The position numbers and the translations under genes were made by a program. Under the pieces are notes generated by a model that saw nothing but the letters and a program-made list of their open reading frames with translations, did no database searches and was not told the DNA's origin. 64,000 nucleotides of DNA from assembly GCA_002049455.2 (NCBI GenBank), contig KV918801.1:276343-340342 (forward strand), written 5' to 3'. This DNA comes from Porphyra umbilicalis (lineage: Eukaryota; Rhodophyta; Bangiophyceae; Bangiales; Bangiaceae). This document shows positions 11,926 to 23,655 of this stretch, in pieces. The stretch's first letter is position 1, and the number at the start of each line of letters is the position of its first letter.

Positions 11926-13690
11926 ATGCTTCATGTCTTTTTTGCCCTCCGAAGGTCACAACAGCCTAAATTACCGCCACCTCCCCACTACACCCTACCA
12001 GTCTGCAGGCCAGCCTTCCGTGTGGACCTGCATAATCATCCCCTAGGCCCTCCACAGAGTGTGGACACGCTGTGGCTCGACGCCGGCGCCGACACTGTGC
12101 TCGAGGTGGCAATTTGGGCGGCGCGGACGGGCGAGTATAGGCGGCCTTTGGGGCGCCTGCCGCCCCCCCCTTCCGCGCCAGCCGTACCGCCGACGCTGTG
12201 GACGACCGGCGCGCCCGCCTTTTTGGCTGCCGACGGCCGCCCGTCGGAGCGGCGGCCGTCAGCGCCGTCGCCACCACCGCCGACGCGAAGCATCACCACC
12301 GCGCCGGGCAGCGGCGGCTGGTGGGATGCCGCCGGGGGTTCGCGGCACCCCGCGACGGCCGCGGAGGTGGCAGCGGGGGGCACCCCCCCGCCAGACGGTG
12401 GGGACCGGTGCGAGGACAACGGGCCGGGTGGCTCCGGCAGTTGCGCGTCGGACAGCGGCACAGGCGGTGGCTGCGCGTCGCGGCAGCGCTCGCCGCGCTT
12501 CGGCCGCAGCGCCGCCGCCCTCCGATGCCGCCATCGCGACGCGGCGGTCGCGCCCAAAGCCCCCGCCTCGGCCGGGCCCAGCCGCTGCTCGAGTAGCGAC
12601 GTAGCGTGGCGCGTGGCGACGGCCGCGTCGCTGTCGTCGGCGGAGCGCCCGCGCTGCGACGGCTGTGGCCCCCACTTGTTGGTTACCCTTTTGGTTGGGG
12701 GCAGCGATGATCCGATTCCTGCGAAGCAAACTCCATATATGCAATGTATAATCATTTGCAATTGTTCATAGCCCCCCATGTCAGCGCATGACGTAACCAC
12801 ATGAAAGAAACACACTCAAATGCTGGCACGACTGATAGCGTGGGAAAAGAGCGGATACGATCACCGAGGCTGCGTGTTAGAGAAGAGGTGACGAAGCCTG
12901 TCACTTTGATGATGATGGTACACAGAGAGTTCCACATGGACGACAGCGTCATGTTCGACAGCCTACGGCTCATGCCAGTATCGCGTGCACAAATGAAGCG
13001 GTGGACGGAAGTTTGAATAGTGGTTGCTGTCCTGCAGCCTGGTAGGCGCAGAAAAAATGAGCTTCACGCATAGGAGCTCGACGTACGTTCACTAGAATAA
13101 TGTGGCGGAAAAGTATTGCTAAACGATCCAGATGCCCTTGTGGGACCAATCTTGTGCGCTATCGACGAAAAGCTCATTGTGGCTTTTGAACTTTTTCGCC
13201 GGATATAAAACATATATTCGCCCTTTCATCGCTCACTGTTTGGGTGAATTCAAAGAAAAAAAATTGTGTGTGCATGGTTCTGGGGCCTTGCACACCACCC
13301 CTCCATCGTCGTCACCGCACCGCCATGCTCTCTCTTCGACGCGCGCGCCGCATCCGCTCCTTCTTTGGGCCCACGCTCCGCATCCGCCCTTTTTATTGCC
13401 CCCCCCCTCCACATTTCTTTGGGCCAGCGCGCCGCATCTGCCCCTTTCTTTGCCCCCCTCCCTCCCCCCATCTGCACGCCATGCAAGTCGCGCTGAACTC
13501 AAGTTTGTTTTTTCCTCCATGCGTTCCACGTCCTTCCCCGTTCCCCCTCCCGGCCCCTGCCGGGGGATTCACTCATCTCTGGTTCATTTCTTGAGGCATC
13601 TGTCGGCCACCGGTGTCGACCTCCCCCTGCGTGTGGCGCCGCGCCTGGTGCTGTGCTTGCTTGCTTTGTTGACCATTGTTTTATCCTGAG
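11926..13690. other. low-complexity block, no supported gene
   Basis: 12060-12660 is extremely GC-rich and open in several frames on both strands, giving Ala/Arg/Pro-rich translations with no domain. 13300-13480 carries short tandem Pro-coding runs around a GCCGCATC core. Neither looks like a conserved protein, and the longest minus frame starts with GTG rather than ATG. Confidence 0.4.
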
Positions 13691-14031
13691 AACCATACGA
13701 CAAAGATGAATCTAATAAATAGGGACCGACAATGGGGACGCTACAACTGGGGAAGAGAAAAGCACACGACGACAACTGGAAAAGAAAATAGGGACCCAAC
13801 GCCGTGGTGGTCAGAAGAGAAAAGGGACGAGACGACTTCTTGCCATTACAGCGACAAAGCTAGGAATCCTTTGACAGCATCGAAAAGACACACTTCCTCA
13901 ATGTACAACACTTATGTCGAATAATACATCACAATGCCAATTGCTCCTCATCACCCCAGCAACATAACACTCCACACGAGTCAGCTGCTTCACCCATTCT
14001 ACACATCATCGTCACCGCCGGCAGAATCCCC

Positions 14032-14172
14032 ATCCAACCGGGTTTTAGATGGGCCTTGGATGGTGTCTCATCACTCTTTGGATGTTGACGGATGGGCGTC
14101 ACCCGCTCATCCAAGCCCATCCATCAGAGTTTTCGATGGGATACCGCTGGGCTTTGGATGGGCTTTGGATGT
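14032..14172. repeat. Palindromic GGATGG repeat cluster, copy 1
   Basis: A cluster of CCCATCCA and TTTGGATGGG motifs in both orientations, able to form several hairpins. The same motif family recurs at 24633-24755. It lies immediately beyond the stop codon of the minus-strand gene at 14203. Confidence 0.55.
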
Positions 14173-14202
14173 GCGTTTTGAGATGATGGCGTAGTCCCGA
14201 GT

Positions 14203-16431
14203 TCAGAACACACCGTCATCCTCCTCCTCATCCTCGTTGTCCCCAGGCACACCTGCACTCTCGCCGCCCTCGTCAGAGCTATCGGGGCCAGAATCGGTGT
14301 CATCGTCGTCACTCGAGAACGTGCACGCTCCCACATCCTCGCTCTCCCCGCCGTCACTCTCCCCATCGTTGCCCCCCCCCCCGTCATCACCCGCTCCTTC
14401 ACGCCTCGCACCTTCCTCGTGCAGGCCAATCATCGCCGCCCCGCTGCCGTGGTCGGTGTCCGCGTCGACCACGATTGCGACACCGGTGCGCGGCGCGTGG
14501 GAGTTGCTGTCGTGGACGTTGTCGTCTTGATCTGGTCCGACGCGGTAGTCCTCGGTGCAGTTACGCATTGGTGCGTCCGGGACGTCTTCAAGTCCCGGGC
14601 GACGAGTCTTGTCGGCGCCACCGCTCGGCGCACCCCCACCAGCCATCTCCGCAGATGGCGCGCGCGCCCCAACCACGTCACCTGGCGACGCGGCGACAGT
14701 GCGATTGATGGAGGTGGGGGGGCGGGCCGATGTCGTTAGCGCGGATGAGCCCGGCGCGTTTTTCGCCAACGATGCGTCGCCAAGCTCAGTGAACATCCAC
14801 CCGCCCGCGCTCGTGCGCACCACCATATCCGGGTCGATAACGTCCGTAATCCGGTAGCCGGCGTGCACTTTACAGTCCTTGTGGTTCTTGGACAAATGCT
14901 TGATTGACGAGTCAAACTCGTCGACCCAGTGCATGTAGGAGCCGTTACCATTGCCGCCGCGGCGACGAGTACGGCGGCCGAGTGCAATCTCGAACTCGTT
15001 GCGGACGAAGCTCGCGATGAGCGCGTGGTGACCGACCACCATGTTGACGTGATAGCGGCTGCCCACGCTCTTGTCCTTGACGATGCGGCTACCGCCGCCA
15101 ATCTTGGTGAAAAGGTTCTTCGCCGCCGCCACGACCGCCTTCTCGCCCTTGTACGAGGTGAGGAAATAGTCCTTCTTGGACCACTTCTTGGCCTTGGAAA
15201 TGGGCATGGGGTTGTACTCGAACCCGAGCACTGTGAAAAATGGCTTCAGGACGAACTCCCTCAGCTGCGCCACCGTGTGCGGGATGGTTGACATGATGAC
15301 CGCCACCGGCCGTTTCTTGGTCGGCATGCCGCTCCGCACGGAGTAAGGGAAGTACACGCCGTTCATCATGTAGTTGTGGGCCGCTACTGCCGACACCGCA
15401 AACGCCTGGACGACGATGTCTTGAATCACGTCCAGTGCAGTGTCCGGGTCGATGAGAACCTCACGGGAATCGGTGGTCATGGCGACTCGCTTCTTGACCA
15501 CTGCACGCAGGGGGCGCCGTAGCGTGGCGGCCTGAGCTTCGCTGTCGGGCGCCAGCGCCATGGCCGTGGCCTTGGCGTCCTCGACCTTGACAACGGCCTT
15601 GACGTCCTTGGCACCGTCGCCCTTGGTGCTGCCCGTGCCACGACTGCCCGTGCTGCGACTCACCTCCTTGCCAGCGATGTCCGCGCCAGACCCGCCCTTC
15701 AATTCCAGGCGCACAGACGCCACTCTCAAGGCCGTGCGCCCATTACGCTGGCCCTGCACGTCGACACGCACCTCGAGGCGGTTGGTGTCGGCGCGCAGGT
15801 GATCAATCTGCGCGGTCGACTGCTTCAAGGCCGAGCACAAGGCCTTGTTGCCCTCCCGAACCGCCTTGGCCACCTCGCCGCGGACAAGAGTCCACGCGGC
15901 GACAACCTCGGGCGTCGTGGCCGCCGCGTTGCTGGCCCCGTGCGACACAACGTTGTCACAATCGCCATTGGCCTCCTGGGCCGCCTTCTTGGGCTTCTTC
16001 CGCGGTGGCGCACTGGTCTTCGCCGACAGAGCCTTGGCCGGGGTGCGCTTCTTGCCACCGCTGGCGCTGCCACCAGATACTCGACGACGAGCGGTTGGGG
16101 GCGAAGGGAATGGTGCAGCCAGGGATGTCGGCGGCGGTGTACGAGCAGCCGCCACCACCGCCACCGCCGCAGCCGCCGCCTCCGCCTCCTCCTGCAAATC
16201 AGACGCCGACGGCTCCGACGGTGATACAGAGACGCCAGCCGGAGCCAGCGAGGGCATGAGGAAAGCAGACGCAGCCTGCGTGGCACTCCGCGGAGCCCGC
16301 GGCGCGGGTGGTTCAGTGAGGGTCTCGGCCGCCCCATTCGGCGCGGACGGCGGCACGAAAGCATCAGCCGACGCGGCCGCCGCCCATTCCGGCTGCAGGT
16401 CCCGCAGAGACGGAGGAGACGGGGGCGTCAT
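14203..16431 (-). CDS. Unrecognised 742-residue protein: NLS, coiled coil, globular domain, acidic tail
   Basis: The ORF starts with ATG at 16431. Residues 1-120 are Ala/Pro-rich. A basic patch at 126-150 (KKRT...PRKKPKK) looks like a nuclear localisation signal. Residues about 173-228 form a likely coiled coil. A well-mixed, probably folded domain covers roughly 310-555, with aromatic and basic motifs such as NGVYFPYS, KKWSKKDYF and YMHWVDEFD. The tail from about 660 is rich in Asp, Glu and Ser. Composition suggests a nuclear nucleic-acid- or chromatin-associated protein, possibly transposon-encoded, but I recognise no family. The same frame continues upstream through a TAG at 16456-16458 into the 259-residue ORF at 16456-17235, so this may be the 3' part of one longer, interrupted gene. 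Confidence 0.65.
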   Translation of the reverse strand: MTPPSPPSLRDLQPEWAAAASADAFVPPSAPNGAAETLTEPPAPRAPRSATQAASAFLMPSLAPAGVSVSPSEPSASDLQEEAEAAAAAVAVVAAARTPPPTSLAAPFPSPPTARRRVSGGSASGGKKRTPAKALSAKTSAPPRKKPKKAAQEANGDCDNVVSHGASNAAATTPEVVAAWTLVRGEVAKAVREGNKALCSALKQSTAQIDHLRADTNRLEVRVDVQGQRNGRTALRVASVRLELKGGSGADIAGKEVSRSTGSRGTGSTKGDGAKDVKAVVKVEDAKATAMALAPDSEAQAATLRRPLRAVVKKRVAMTTDSREVLIDPDTALDVIQDIVVQAFAVSAVAAHNYMMNGVYFPYSVRSGMPTKKRPVAVIMSTIPHTVAQLREFVLKPFFTVLGFEYNPMPISKAKKWSKKDYFLTSYKGEKAVVAAAKNLFTKIGGGSRIVKDKSVGSRYHVNMVVGHHALIASFVRNEFEIALGRRTRRRGGNGNGSYMHWVDEFDSSIKHLSKNHKDCKVHAGYRITDVIDPDMVVRTSAGGWMFTELGDASLAKNAPGSSALTTSARPPTSINRTVAASPGDVVGARAPSAEMAGGGAPSGGADKTRRPGLEDVPDAPMRNCTEDYRVGPDQDDNVHDSNSHAPRTGVAIVVDADTDHGSGAAMIGLHEEGARREGAGDDGGGGNDGESDGGESEDVGACTFSSDDDDTDSGPDSSDEGGESAGVPGDNEDEEEDDGVF

Positions 16432-16455
16432 TGCCTTGAGGCGGGGCGGGGACGT

Positions 16456-17235
16456 CTACGGCACGGTCGGGATCTTGAACGGGGAGTTGTCAAACGGCGC
16501 CAACTGGTTGGGTCCGAAGGCAGCACGCCGCCGCACGCGGGTGACCCCGCAGTCGCCGGGTTGGCCCAGCCTTGAAACCAGGTTCCAGGCCGTCTGCGAC
16601 CCTTCGTGCACCTCCCCTGCTGCCAGCGGAGCAGGGGGACCGCGAGTCGACGGGTGCAAGCGACTGTCAATGCAGTCGGCGTCCGGCACTCCCGCGGCGG
16701 CGGCCGCGGCGCCGGGAGCTTGGACCGGCTCCGTCGACGGCGGAATGGGCGGCGGAAGGGCGGAGCCGATAGGGTCGACAACTTGCGACTCGGGTAGATG
16801 GTGATGCAGCTGCGGCTGCTGAACGACAGCGGCTTGGGCTTCGGCGGCGGCAGCGGCTCGGGCTTCGGCGGCGGCAGCGGCAAGCTGCTCACGCCGCGTT
16901 GCAGCAGACGGCAGCGCCTCCGCCACCGCCGCCGCGTGCTCGTCGTCGAGACGCTGCTGATTGGCCTCCCAGGCGGCTAGTGACTCAGCTCTCGTCGGCA
17001 ACACCGACATGCGCGCGGCGCCACGGCTACGCCGATGGCCCACCATGGCGAGCAGCCGCGTAGGCGGGGGGGTGCAACAGGGCGAGCGAGCGTGGGTGTC
17101 GATACAGAGAGGGGGACCAGGACCGAAAAGAGGGGGTAGGAAGCGGCGCCGCAGCATCGAGTCAGAAGCGGCTCTGGGTTGTGGTGGACAAGAAAAAGCA
17201 CAGCCCGCCGCGTCCGGCCCTCGCTTAAAAACCAT
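16456..17235 (-). CDS. Upstream ORF in frame with the 742-residue protein
   Basis: A 259-codon ORF with ATG at 17235; an internal ATG at 17046 is an equally plausible start. From there an Ala/Glu/Arg-rich segment (about residues 75-140) is predicted to be a long helix or coiled coil, followed by Gln/His and Pro-rich linkers and a C-terminus with NLVSRLGQPGD and PFKIPTVP. It ends in TAG only eight codons before the ATG of the next ORF and in the same frame, so either the two proteins are made separately or a nonsense codon (or readthrough codon) divides one protein of about 1,000 residues. Function unknown. Confidence 0.45.
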   Translation of the reverse strand: MVFKRGPDAAGCAFSCPPQPRAASDSMLRRRFLPPLFGPGPPLCIDTHARSPCCTPPPTRLLAMVGHRRSRGAARMSVLPTRAESLAAWEANQQRLDDEHAAAVAEALPSAATRREQLAAAAAEARAAAAAEAQAAVVQQPQLHHHLPESQVVDPIGSALPPPIPPSTEPVQAPGAAAAAAGVPDADCIDSRLHPSTRGPPAPLAAGEVHEGSQTAWNLVSRLGQPGDCGVTRVRRRAAFGPNQLAPFDNSPFKIPTVP

Positions 17236-19341
17236 AACGCGGGTTCAGGCCAGCGGCTGAGGCCTCTGAGAACGACCCTCCAATGGGCACTGTGGGCAGA
17301 CCGTCATAGATAGTGGGCCACGGGGCGGCTAGGAGGGCATTCAATGGGGGGCACCGCGCCCGCACCCCCGAGCCCAGAAAAACAGGGTGCCCCCAAGAGG
17401 ACCTCGTAGGGGGGGGGGGGCGGACAAGGCGGGAAAATCCGCAGGCGGTCCTGGCTCGGGCGTTACGGGCAGGCGGGGCCAGGAGCGCCAGTGCACGGGG
17501 GGGAAAAGCGCGCGCAAAAACACGACGCGGGAAGCAAGGCAATGCAAACGTCAATCGTGGGGGCGTCAGAAGGGGGTGGCCTGAGACGCCAAGGGCGCGG
17601 AAAAAAGTGCGCGCATTGACCCGAGGAGGAACGCGTCGGGGGCAGCCCGCGGTGGCGGGAGAAAAACGAAGGGCAACCGGCGGCACCGGATCAAAAAGAG
17701 GCTGTGGCAAGGTACCTGTGAGAGGGCCTTGGTAGAGCCGCCAGAAAGTCCGGCCGGAAACGGGTGCCGCCAACAACGCCGCTGGGGAGGAGGGGTAGGG
17801 CAGGCCCACAGCCCGTCCAGCAAGAGAAGGCCGGAAAAAGCTAAGGGAGTGTACAGGACGACTGCAAGCACCCTCCGGAACGGCTCAAGGCCACAGGGTT
17901 CGGCTTGTCTGTGGTGTTAACTTGCAGGGGGGGGCGGGTTGAAAACTGGGCACCAAGAGGCTGGCGGAAAGGGCCACTCGACAACCAGCAGGGAGGGGGG
18001 AACTCAGCGTCGTGACCTGGGCAAGGATCGCTGGCAGCCTCTCAAGTGATGGTGGTGCCGTCGCGAGGCGCTGTCTCTGCACGCTGGCAATAAGGCGCGC
18101 AAGTGAGCGGCGCGCCATCAATTGATCGAGGAGGTGCTCGCCAGAAGTCAATAATATATTGTATTTTGTCAAAGAAATACTATCTTTTTGCCAACTCAAG
18201 TCGCCACGACAGAGATTTGAGACTCGATTCGAGGCTTTCTGCCTGCGTCACTGGACTTGTGTGCAGCTTCCTGTCGAATGACACACTTTTTTGGACGAAA
18301 ACTTGCGGGCTGCAGTCAATCGATCGATCGAATGCAGCGCGCTCTGGCAGCCTTTGAGCATGAGGCGAGTTGACAGTCACAGCGCAGACGACCCCAGTCC
18401 TTCCCATCCGCTTTTCTGTGGATACAGACTGCCGTTGTCTCGCACCTGGCGTCCCATGTGGTGCCCCGGCCGTGTCGCGTCACGACATGTTGACGTCGAA
18501 CGACCGTCTCTGGCGCTCGTCTCATTGAGTATCCTGCGTCTCACGACACACATCGCTGCCATTGGTGATCCTTTGGTTCGGCGGGAGAAACAAGGGGCCC
18601 CTTTCCCCTATGTGCAGTGGCCAGCTTCAGAGCCGCGTGGTCTCCCCTCCTGGTTGGTACCATGGCCCACGCAAGAAGGACGCTTGCGTTCATCCAGTCG
18701 TGGCGGCTCATCCAGTATCGGTACGTCAAGGTTGATGACAGTGCATGGGGGACACCTCGCCGCCGCTTAAGTTGTGTGGTGGGGAAGGGGCCACTGGCGG
18801 TCAGCGTTTTGGCCGGCACCAGCCGCCTTCTCTTTTGGTGATTCTGTGCGAAATGCACGTCCGTATCCGGTTTTCAGTCTTCAGGACACTCGCGCGCTGG
18901 CTCGCCACAATCCGCTGAGGCAGTGGGCTTTGGGGCCTGATGCACATCGCTCACTCAGTAGCCTTACAATCACGTACCGTCATCCTATGCTTTGCGTCGC
19001 TCGGACCGGACGAGCAGACTCTCTCCGCCTTGTTTCCTTTGCCACAGCGCCGATTCTTCGCTCGACGTCGGCGTCCAGGGTCACACGTGACTCCCTTTGC
19101 CTGGCTCTGTGACGGTAAGCGCCGACTGGTGTGTTCCCTACCCCCCCTGGGCGGCGGGCTGCTCGGTGGACGGTGGGAGAGGGCAGCAGCGAGTGGAGTG
19201 GCCTGCTCTTCCACACATCTTGAAGCCCTGTACTAATGCCCGCAAGGTGTTTTCTTTTGTGCATCTCGGTTCACCCCGTGCTTTTTGTTTTCCTTTTTCT
19301 GTCTGTCAGTGCGATACGGCATCCCTTACACCCAAGGCGAC
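17236..19341. other. intergenic, no supported gene
   Basis: 17300-17800 is G-rich on the plus strand and open on both strands without domains. 17900-19340 has mixed composition with only short frames. It probably contains the 5' flanks of the divergent genes on either side. Confidence 0.45.
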
Positions 19342-22300
19342 ATGTCTGACGTTCCCCCCGCTCGCCCGCTTCGTGTGTGCGACTGCGATTCGAGGAAGAG
19401 TTCCTCGCGGGGCTCCGCCGCCATCAGTATGGCGTGCATGACGGTGTTGTTGGCCACCACACCCAACTGCCTCGGCGTCGGCCTCGAGAGGCCGCAACAA
19501 ACGGCCACAACTCGGACGGGGACGATGGACCTGGGGACGGCCACCGTGGTGCTGGGACTGCGGCATCTGCTCGCAGGCGCGGGGGCAGTCGGGGTGATGC
19601 GGCGGCGGACGGATACGTGGCCGACAGCGAGTCGGACTCGCCGTCTGGGCGGGCTACGCCGCCGTGCACGTCCCATTCGGAGACGACCAGCGACAGCGCG
19701 GTGCAGTCGCAGCTCCGAACGCTGTTGGAGCTTACGCGAATTCTCGTGCCCGAAAGTGATGGCGGTAGCGCCGCCGCTAATGCCGTTCCCGAGTACCTGT
19801 ACTCATCCGTGGGGCTCCACGTGCGGGCTTTGTACGAGGCCCTAGGCGACGCGCAGCGCGCTGAGCACCTCGTGCACCGGCGCAAACGCGCAAAGCCTGG
19901 CCAATTCAACACGGTGCGGTTGCGCGCGCTGCAGCGCGTTGTACTACAAGTGGGCGGGGCAGGCCTCTCTGAGAGGGACCAGGCGTTCTTATACGACTTT
20001 TTGGACGTCTGGGATGGCACCAAGGCTGGTATGGCGGAGGATGCTTGCCACCACAAGACCCTGCGGTACCACTTTCCGTCGGTAAAGGCCTTTCGTAACG
20101 CTCTGCGAGATGACCTAGATGACGCTGCGCTGAACGCCGGATGGAACAAGGTCCAGTTGGTAGAGGGTGGTGTCGCCTATGAGGCCTTCCGTGATGTCCT
20201 GCAAGTGATTCGGGGGCTCCTAAAGAGGAAGGGAGACAACATGCAGCTGTCGAGCGGGGTGTCGGGGCCGGCGCCACCAAGAGACAAGCGTGAGACACCA
20301 ATGGACGGCGACGCATTCAAGTTGTGCGATGTGCTCGTGATGAAAAACCGCGAGGAGCTCGCTTGTGTCCTCGGCCTGCACGTGTTTTCAGACAGCAGCC
20401 AGCTGTCGTGGTCTGGAGCTACGTTGTGGTTGTTTTCACTGCAGTTTCCGTTCGTATTGCTCAGCAGTATGCTGCGCGGTCACTTGCACCCTGGACACAC
20501 GTTTCTTACTCGACTCCTGTTCCGCGTTCCTTGCACTCTTCTTTCTGGTGTGATTGGATGTCTGTACTCAGCACACAAGCTGTACCCCGTGCGCGTGCGT
20601 CTCGTGAACGATTTTTCGCGCACCGTCGAATGGGTCACAGTCGCATATATCCCCGTCGTGCAGAAGCTCCCAGAGCCCGCGGCGGACGAGCGAGCGCGCA
20701 TTAGGCGGTGCGGCATCCTGCAGCGCGTGCTCTACACAGCCTTCACGAATGTCATCGGCCGCAGCCACATTGGCTTCCATGTGCGCGTCAAGGACCACAA
20801 AGCGCTGGCTTTCCCTCGTATTCTTTTGTACATCTGTGACCAGCCGTATGAGCGGGCGGTGCTCAATTTGAGAGGTGGCCAGTGTGCACACCCGTGCACG
20901 TCTTGCATGGCCAAGATTGATGTGATTGGGGCGCCGCAGGCGCTCAATGGCGCGGATCGTAGCGTTATCAACACTCTAACCAATCAGGTTGAGCTCTACG
21001 AGCACACGAGGCGTCAACGACAGCGCCGGAGGCGCTTGGCGCTTGGGGCGCTCGACTCAACCTCTGGCGGTGTGCCGGGGCTTGCTGCCATGGCCGGCCT
21101 CGGCACTGCCCCGCACATGCTCTACAACATGATTGGGTTCGATGTATTACACGTATGTTCCACGTCTGCCTCTTGAGCGCTGCTCCTACCGTTTTCCTGT
21201 ACTTTGGTCTGCAGCACCTTCTAACTGCCTTCTTCACTATCTCGCCTGCGTGTTTCATGAGTCGCTCAACGATGTCCGTCTCGCAGGTATTATATCTCGG
21301 CGTGACACGCATGCTTGTCCACCAGGCCCTACCATACGTATATTGTGAGTAGGTGTTTTTGCAGGTGTAAGTGTCTGAACTCCCATACCCGTAGGCAGCA
21401 AAGCGGCTGCCACCCACACCCAAATCAACAATTGAGTAGGTAGCCGTGGGTATCTATCAATTACGACCGACAGCGGAGTTAAAGCAGAAGAGCGCGCATT
21501 TCGAATGCATTATGTTGTTTCACCTCCGCTAAGTACCAGTTGATCTTTGGACTGGACTTGATACTGCAACGGTTCTGTTGGATGGATTCTCCGAACGTGG
21601 TGTGCTCGCGAAGGGCGCCGATAGAATTCTCGCGCGAGCCGTTGACACGCCGCAAACAGGATGATCACGTGACGGAACGGATCCGACATGCTCGGAAAAT
21701 AGCGCTGGCGCTGCTAAGGTCGGCAGCTGTTCCAAGTCAATCATTTCGAATTGATTGTACCGTGTTTTTAAGTATTTCGTATTGATACACGTGAAGTTAT
21801 ACGTCCAGCACTTGTGCTTGAATTCAACGATTTGTATATACCGTACCCGAAGCTGAAAACGATACTTATGACAGGGCCTGTTGTCCACAGACTCGTCCGA
21901 GTCTTTCCGTATTTGTGCAACGGGAAGAAGCCCCCGGCGGGATCGGGATCGGCCACGCGCCGCACCACTTTTTGGCGGCTGCTCAGTCTTAGCCGGCGGA
22001 GCAAGGCTTGCCGCACTCCTCCTGGGTACGTCACCACTTCCGCTGCGGCACTAGTCTCCACCCCTGCGTGTGTGTAGTTTATGCATTCGCGTTGCGCTGT
22101 TCACTGGTGCAGCAGCGAGGTCTGACGCTCTACTTCTCGTTCACTGGCGGCGCCTGACGTTTCCTGTTGATGTGTGCACGTTTTTCTGCTCTTGTTTGTC
22201 ATCCGCTTGGCCAGCTATATTGTGCGAGCGAGCGAAAGCAGGCGGTGTTCACCGGCAAGCAGCAAAGGGACGGTGTCGCCATTTTGGCGTTCATTGTCGC

Positions 22301-23655
22301 CGGTCTATTCGGCCCCCTCGGCGACGAGGATGCTTACGGGGCGTTTGCAGGGGAGCAAGACGCAGAGCACGCTCTGGCCGCGGCGTATGCGGACGCCGCC
22401 GGATACGATGCAGATTCCGACGACGAGGCTGCCAAAGTCTCCAAGAACTTTGTGTTCGACTGGGGGGCGTACCGCAGCGTGTGGGGGGACACACCCGTCC
22501 ACGTCGCGGTGACGTCCATGTTCGCCGAATATGCCGTTCTGTACGCCCGCATCGCCAGGCGGACGACCTCGGCCGTACCCCCCCCGATGACTAAAGCGGA
22601 GGGGCTCGAGATTGGGGAGCAGGCCAAGCGGTTTGTCAACACTTTTGTGACGCCGATTCTGGGGCACATCGCGTCCGTTAAGATCCACAAGCTCCTTTGT
22701 CACGTTGCTGAGACGGTGAAATGGCACGGTAACTTGCAGAACTGCAACACCGCCGCCAACGAGAGCGAGCACAAGGCCGACAAACCCCACTACGACCGCA
22801 CGAGCAAGGACGCGCGTACATTTACGCGCCAGCTAGTGCGACACGCACACGGCACGCGGGGCATCCTCGCCCGCCACGCCAAGGAGGACGAGGCCGCCAC
22901 CACCGCGTGGCAAGGCGAGCTGGCCCGGCGTGCGGAGGCGGCGACTGCTGGTTCTGCTACAGCAAGTCCAAGGACGCGAGGGCAAGAGCCAGTTCCGTAA
23001 GGAGGACGAGTAGTGGGGCGACGCTCACCACAACAACGACCGAGGTGGACCGCGCGCGGAAGCAGAAGAGGCGTATGTATATAACGTCGGCAAGGTGCTC
23101 GTTGCAGACTTGGCGAGGCGCCCAGACTTGGCTAACGTCGGAGCTCTGTTGAAGATGGCCGCACACCGCCAAGTGCGGGTCTCGACGCGCACACCAATAC
23201 AAGCAAGATTCGACTGCGGCACTCGGGTAGGCCAGCAGCTGCGCGCGGCGGAGGAGTACCTCGGAGCGCCCTGGTACGACACCGTGCTGTACAACCCCGG
23301 TGGTGATGACTCGAAGCTGTGCATTGGAGAGATCCGTGCCATCGTACGAGGGCCCAAGGGCGATGCCTTGGTGCTCGTAACGATGGAGGATGTGCCGGCC
23401 GAGCCATTGTGTCCATTTGTCGCCCGTGGCTGCATCCGCCTGAATTGGCACGTCGCGGAAAACGCGACAGAGGTGACGCTACGACTCGTGCCTGTACGGC
23501 ACGTTCGGCGCCTTGCTTTCGTGGTCCCAGACTTTGCGGACCTGGCCGCCCGCCAAGGGATTGATGCGGACGTCCCAAGTATGGATAGTCCGCTCCAGGA
23601 TCGCCTCGATATGCGTTTTTTTCTTAACGTTTTTTTTCCATGGGATGCGAAGTAA
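19342..23655 (+). pseudogene. Large DDE-type DNA transposase, Plavaka/CACTA-like, with introns and lesions
   Basis: The start near 19342 encodes a short Cys motif (RVCDCD), then the frame moves to the ORF at 19377-21176; the shift near 19395 suggests a small indel. The body contains HVFSDSSQLS, VAYIP, YICDQPYERAVL, a CTSCM Cys pair and MIGFDVLH, a pattern that recalls Plavaka/CACTA-like transposases (family by impression; transposase by pattern and context). A textbook donor (gtatgt) at 21153 and acceptor ending at 21286 give a 134-bp phase-0 intron and join DVLH to VLYLGVTRMLVHQ. A second phase-0 intron, 21338-22214, joins to LYCASERKQAVFTGKQ. The exon to about 22930 carries NTAANESEHKADKPHY and FTRQLVRHAHGTRG. 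The frame then changes, meets a TAG at 23011-23013, and resumes in the ORF ending at 23655. A hydrophobic insert encoded near 20425-20577 has no clean splice solution. These breaks indicate an inactive copy. Confidence 0.6.

Noticed and set aside
12036-12815. Overlapping 260-280 codon ORFs on both strands
   Set aside because: Triplet-like GC-rich DNA keeps several frames open; no domain, and the minus frame lacks an ATG at its start.
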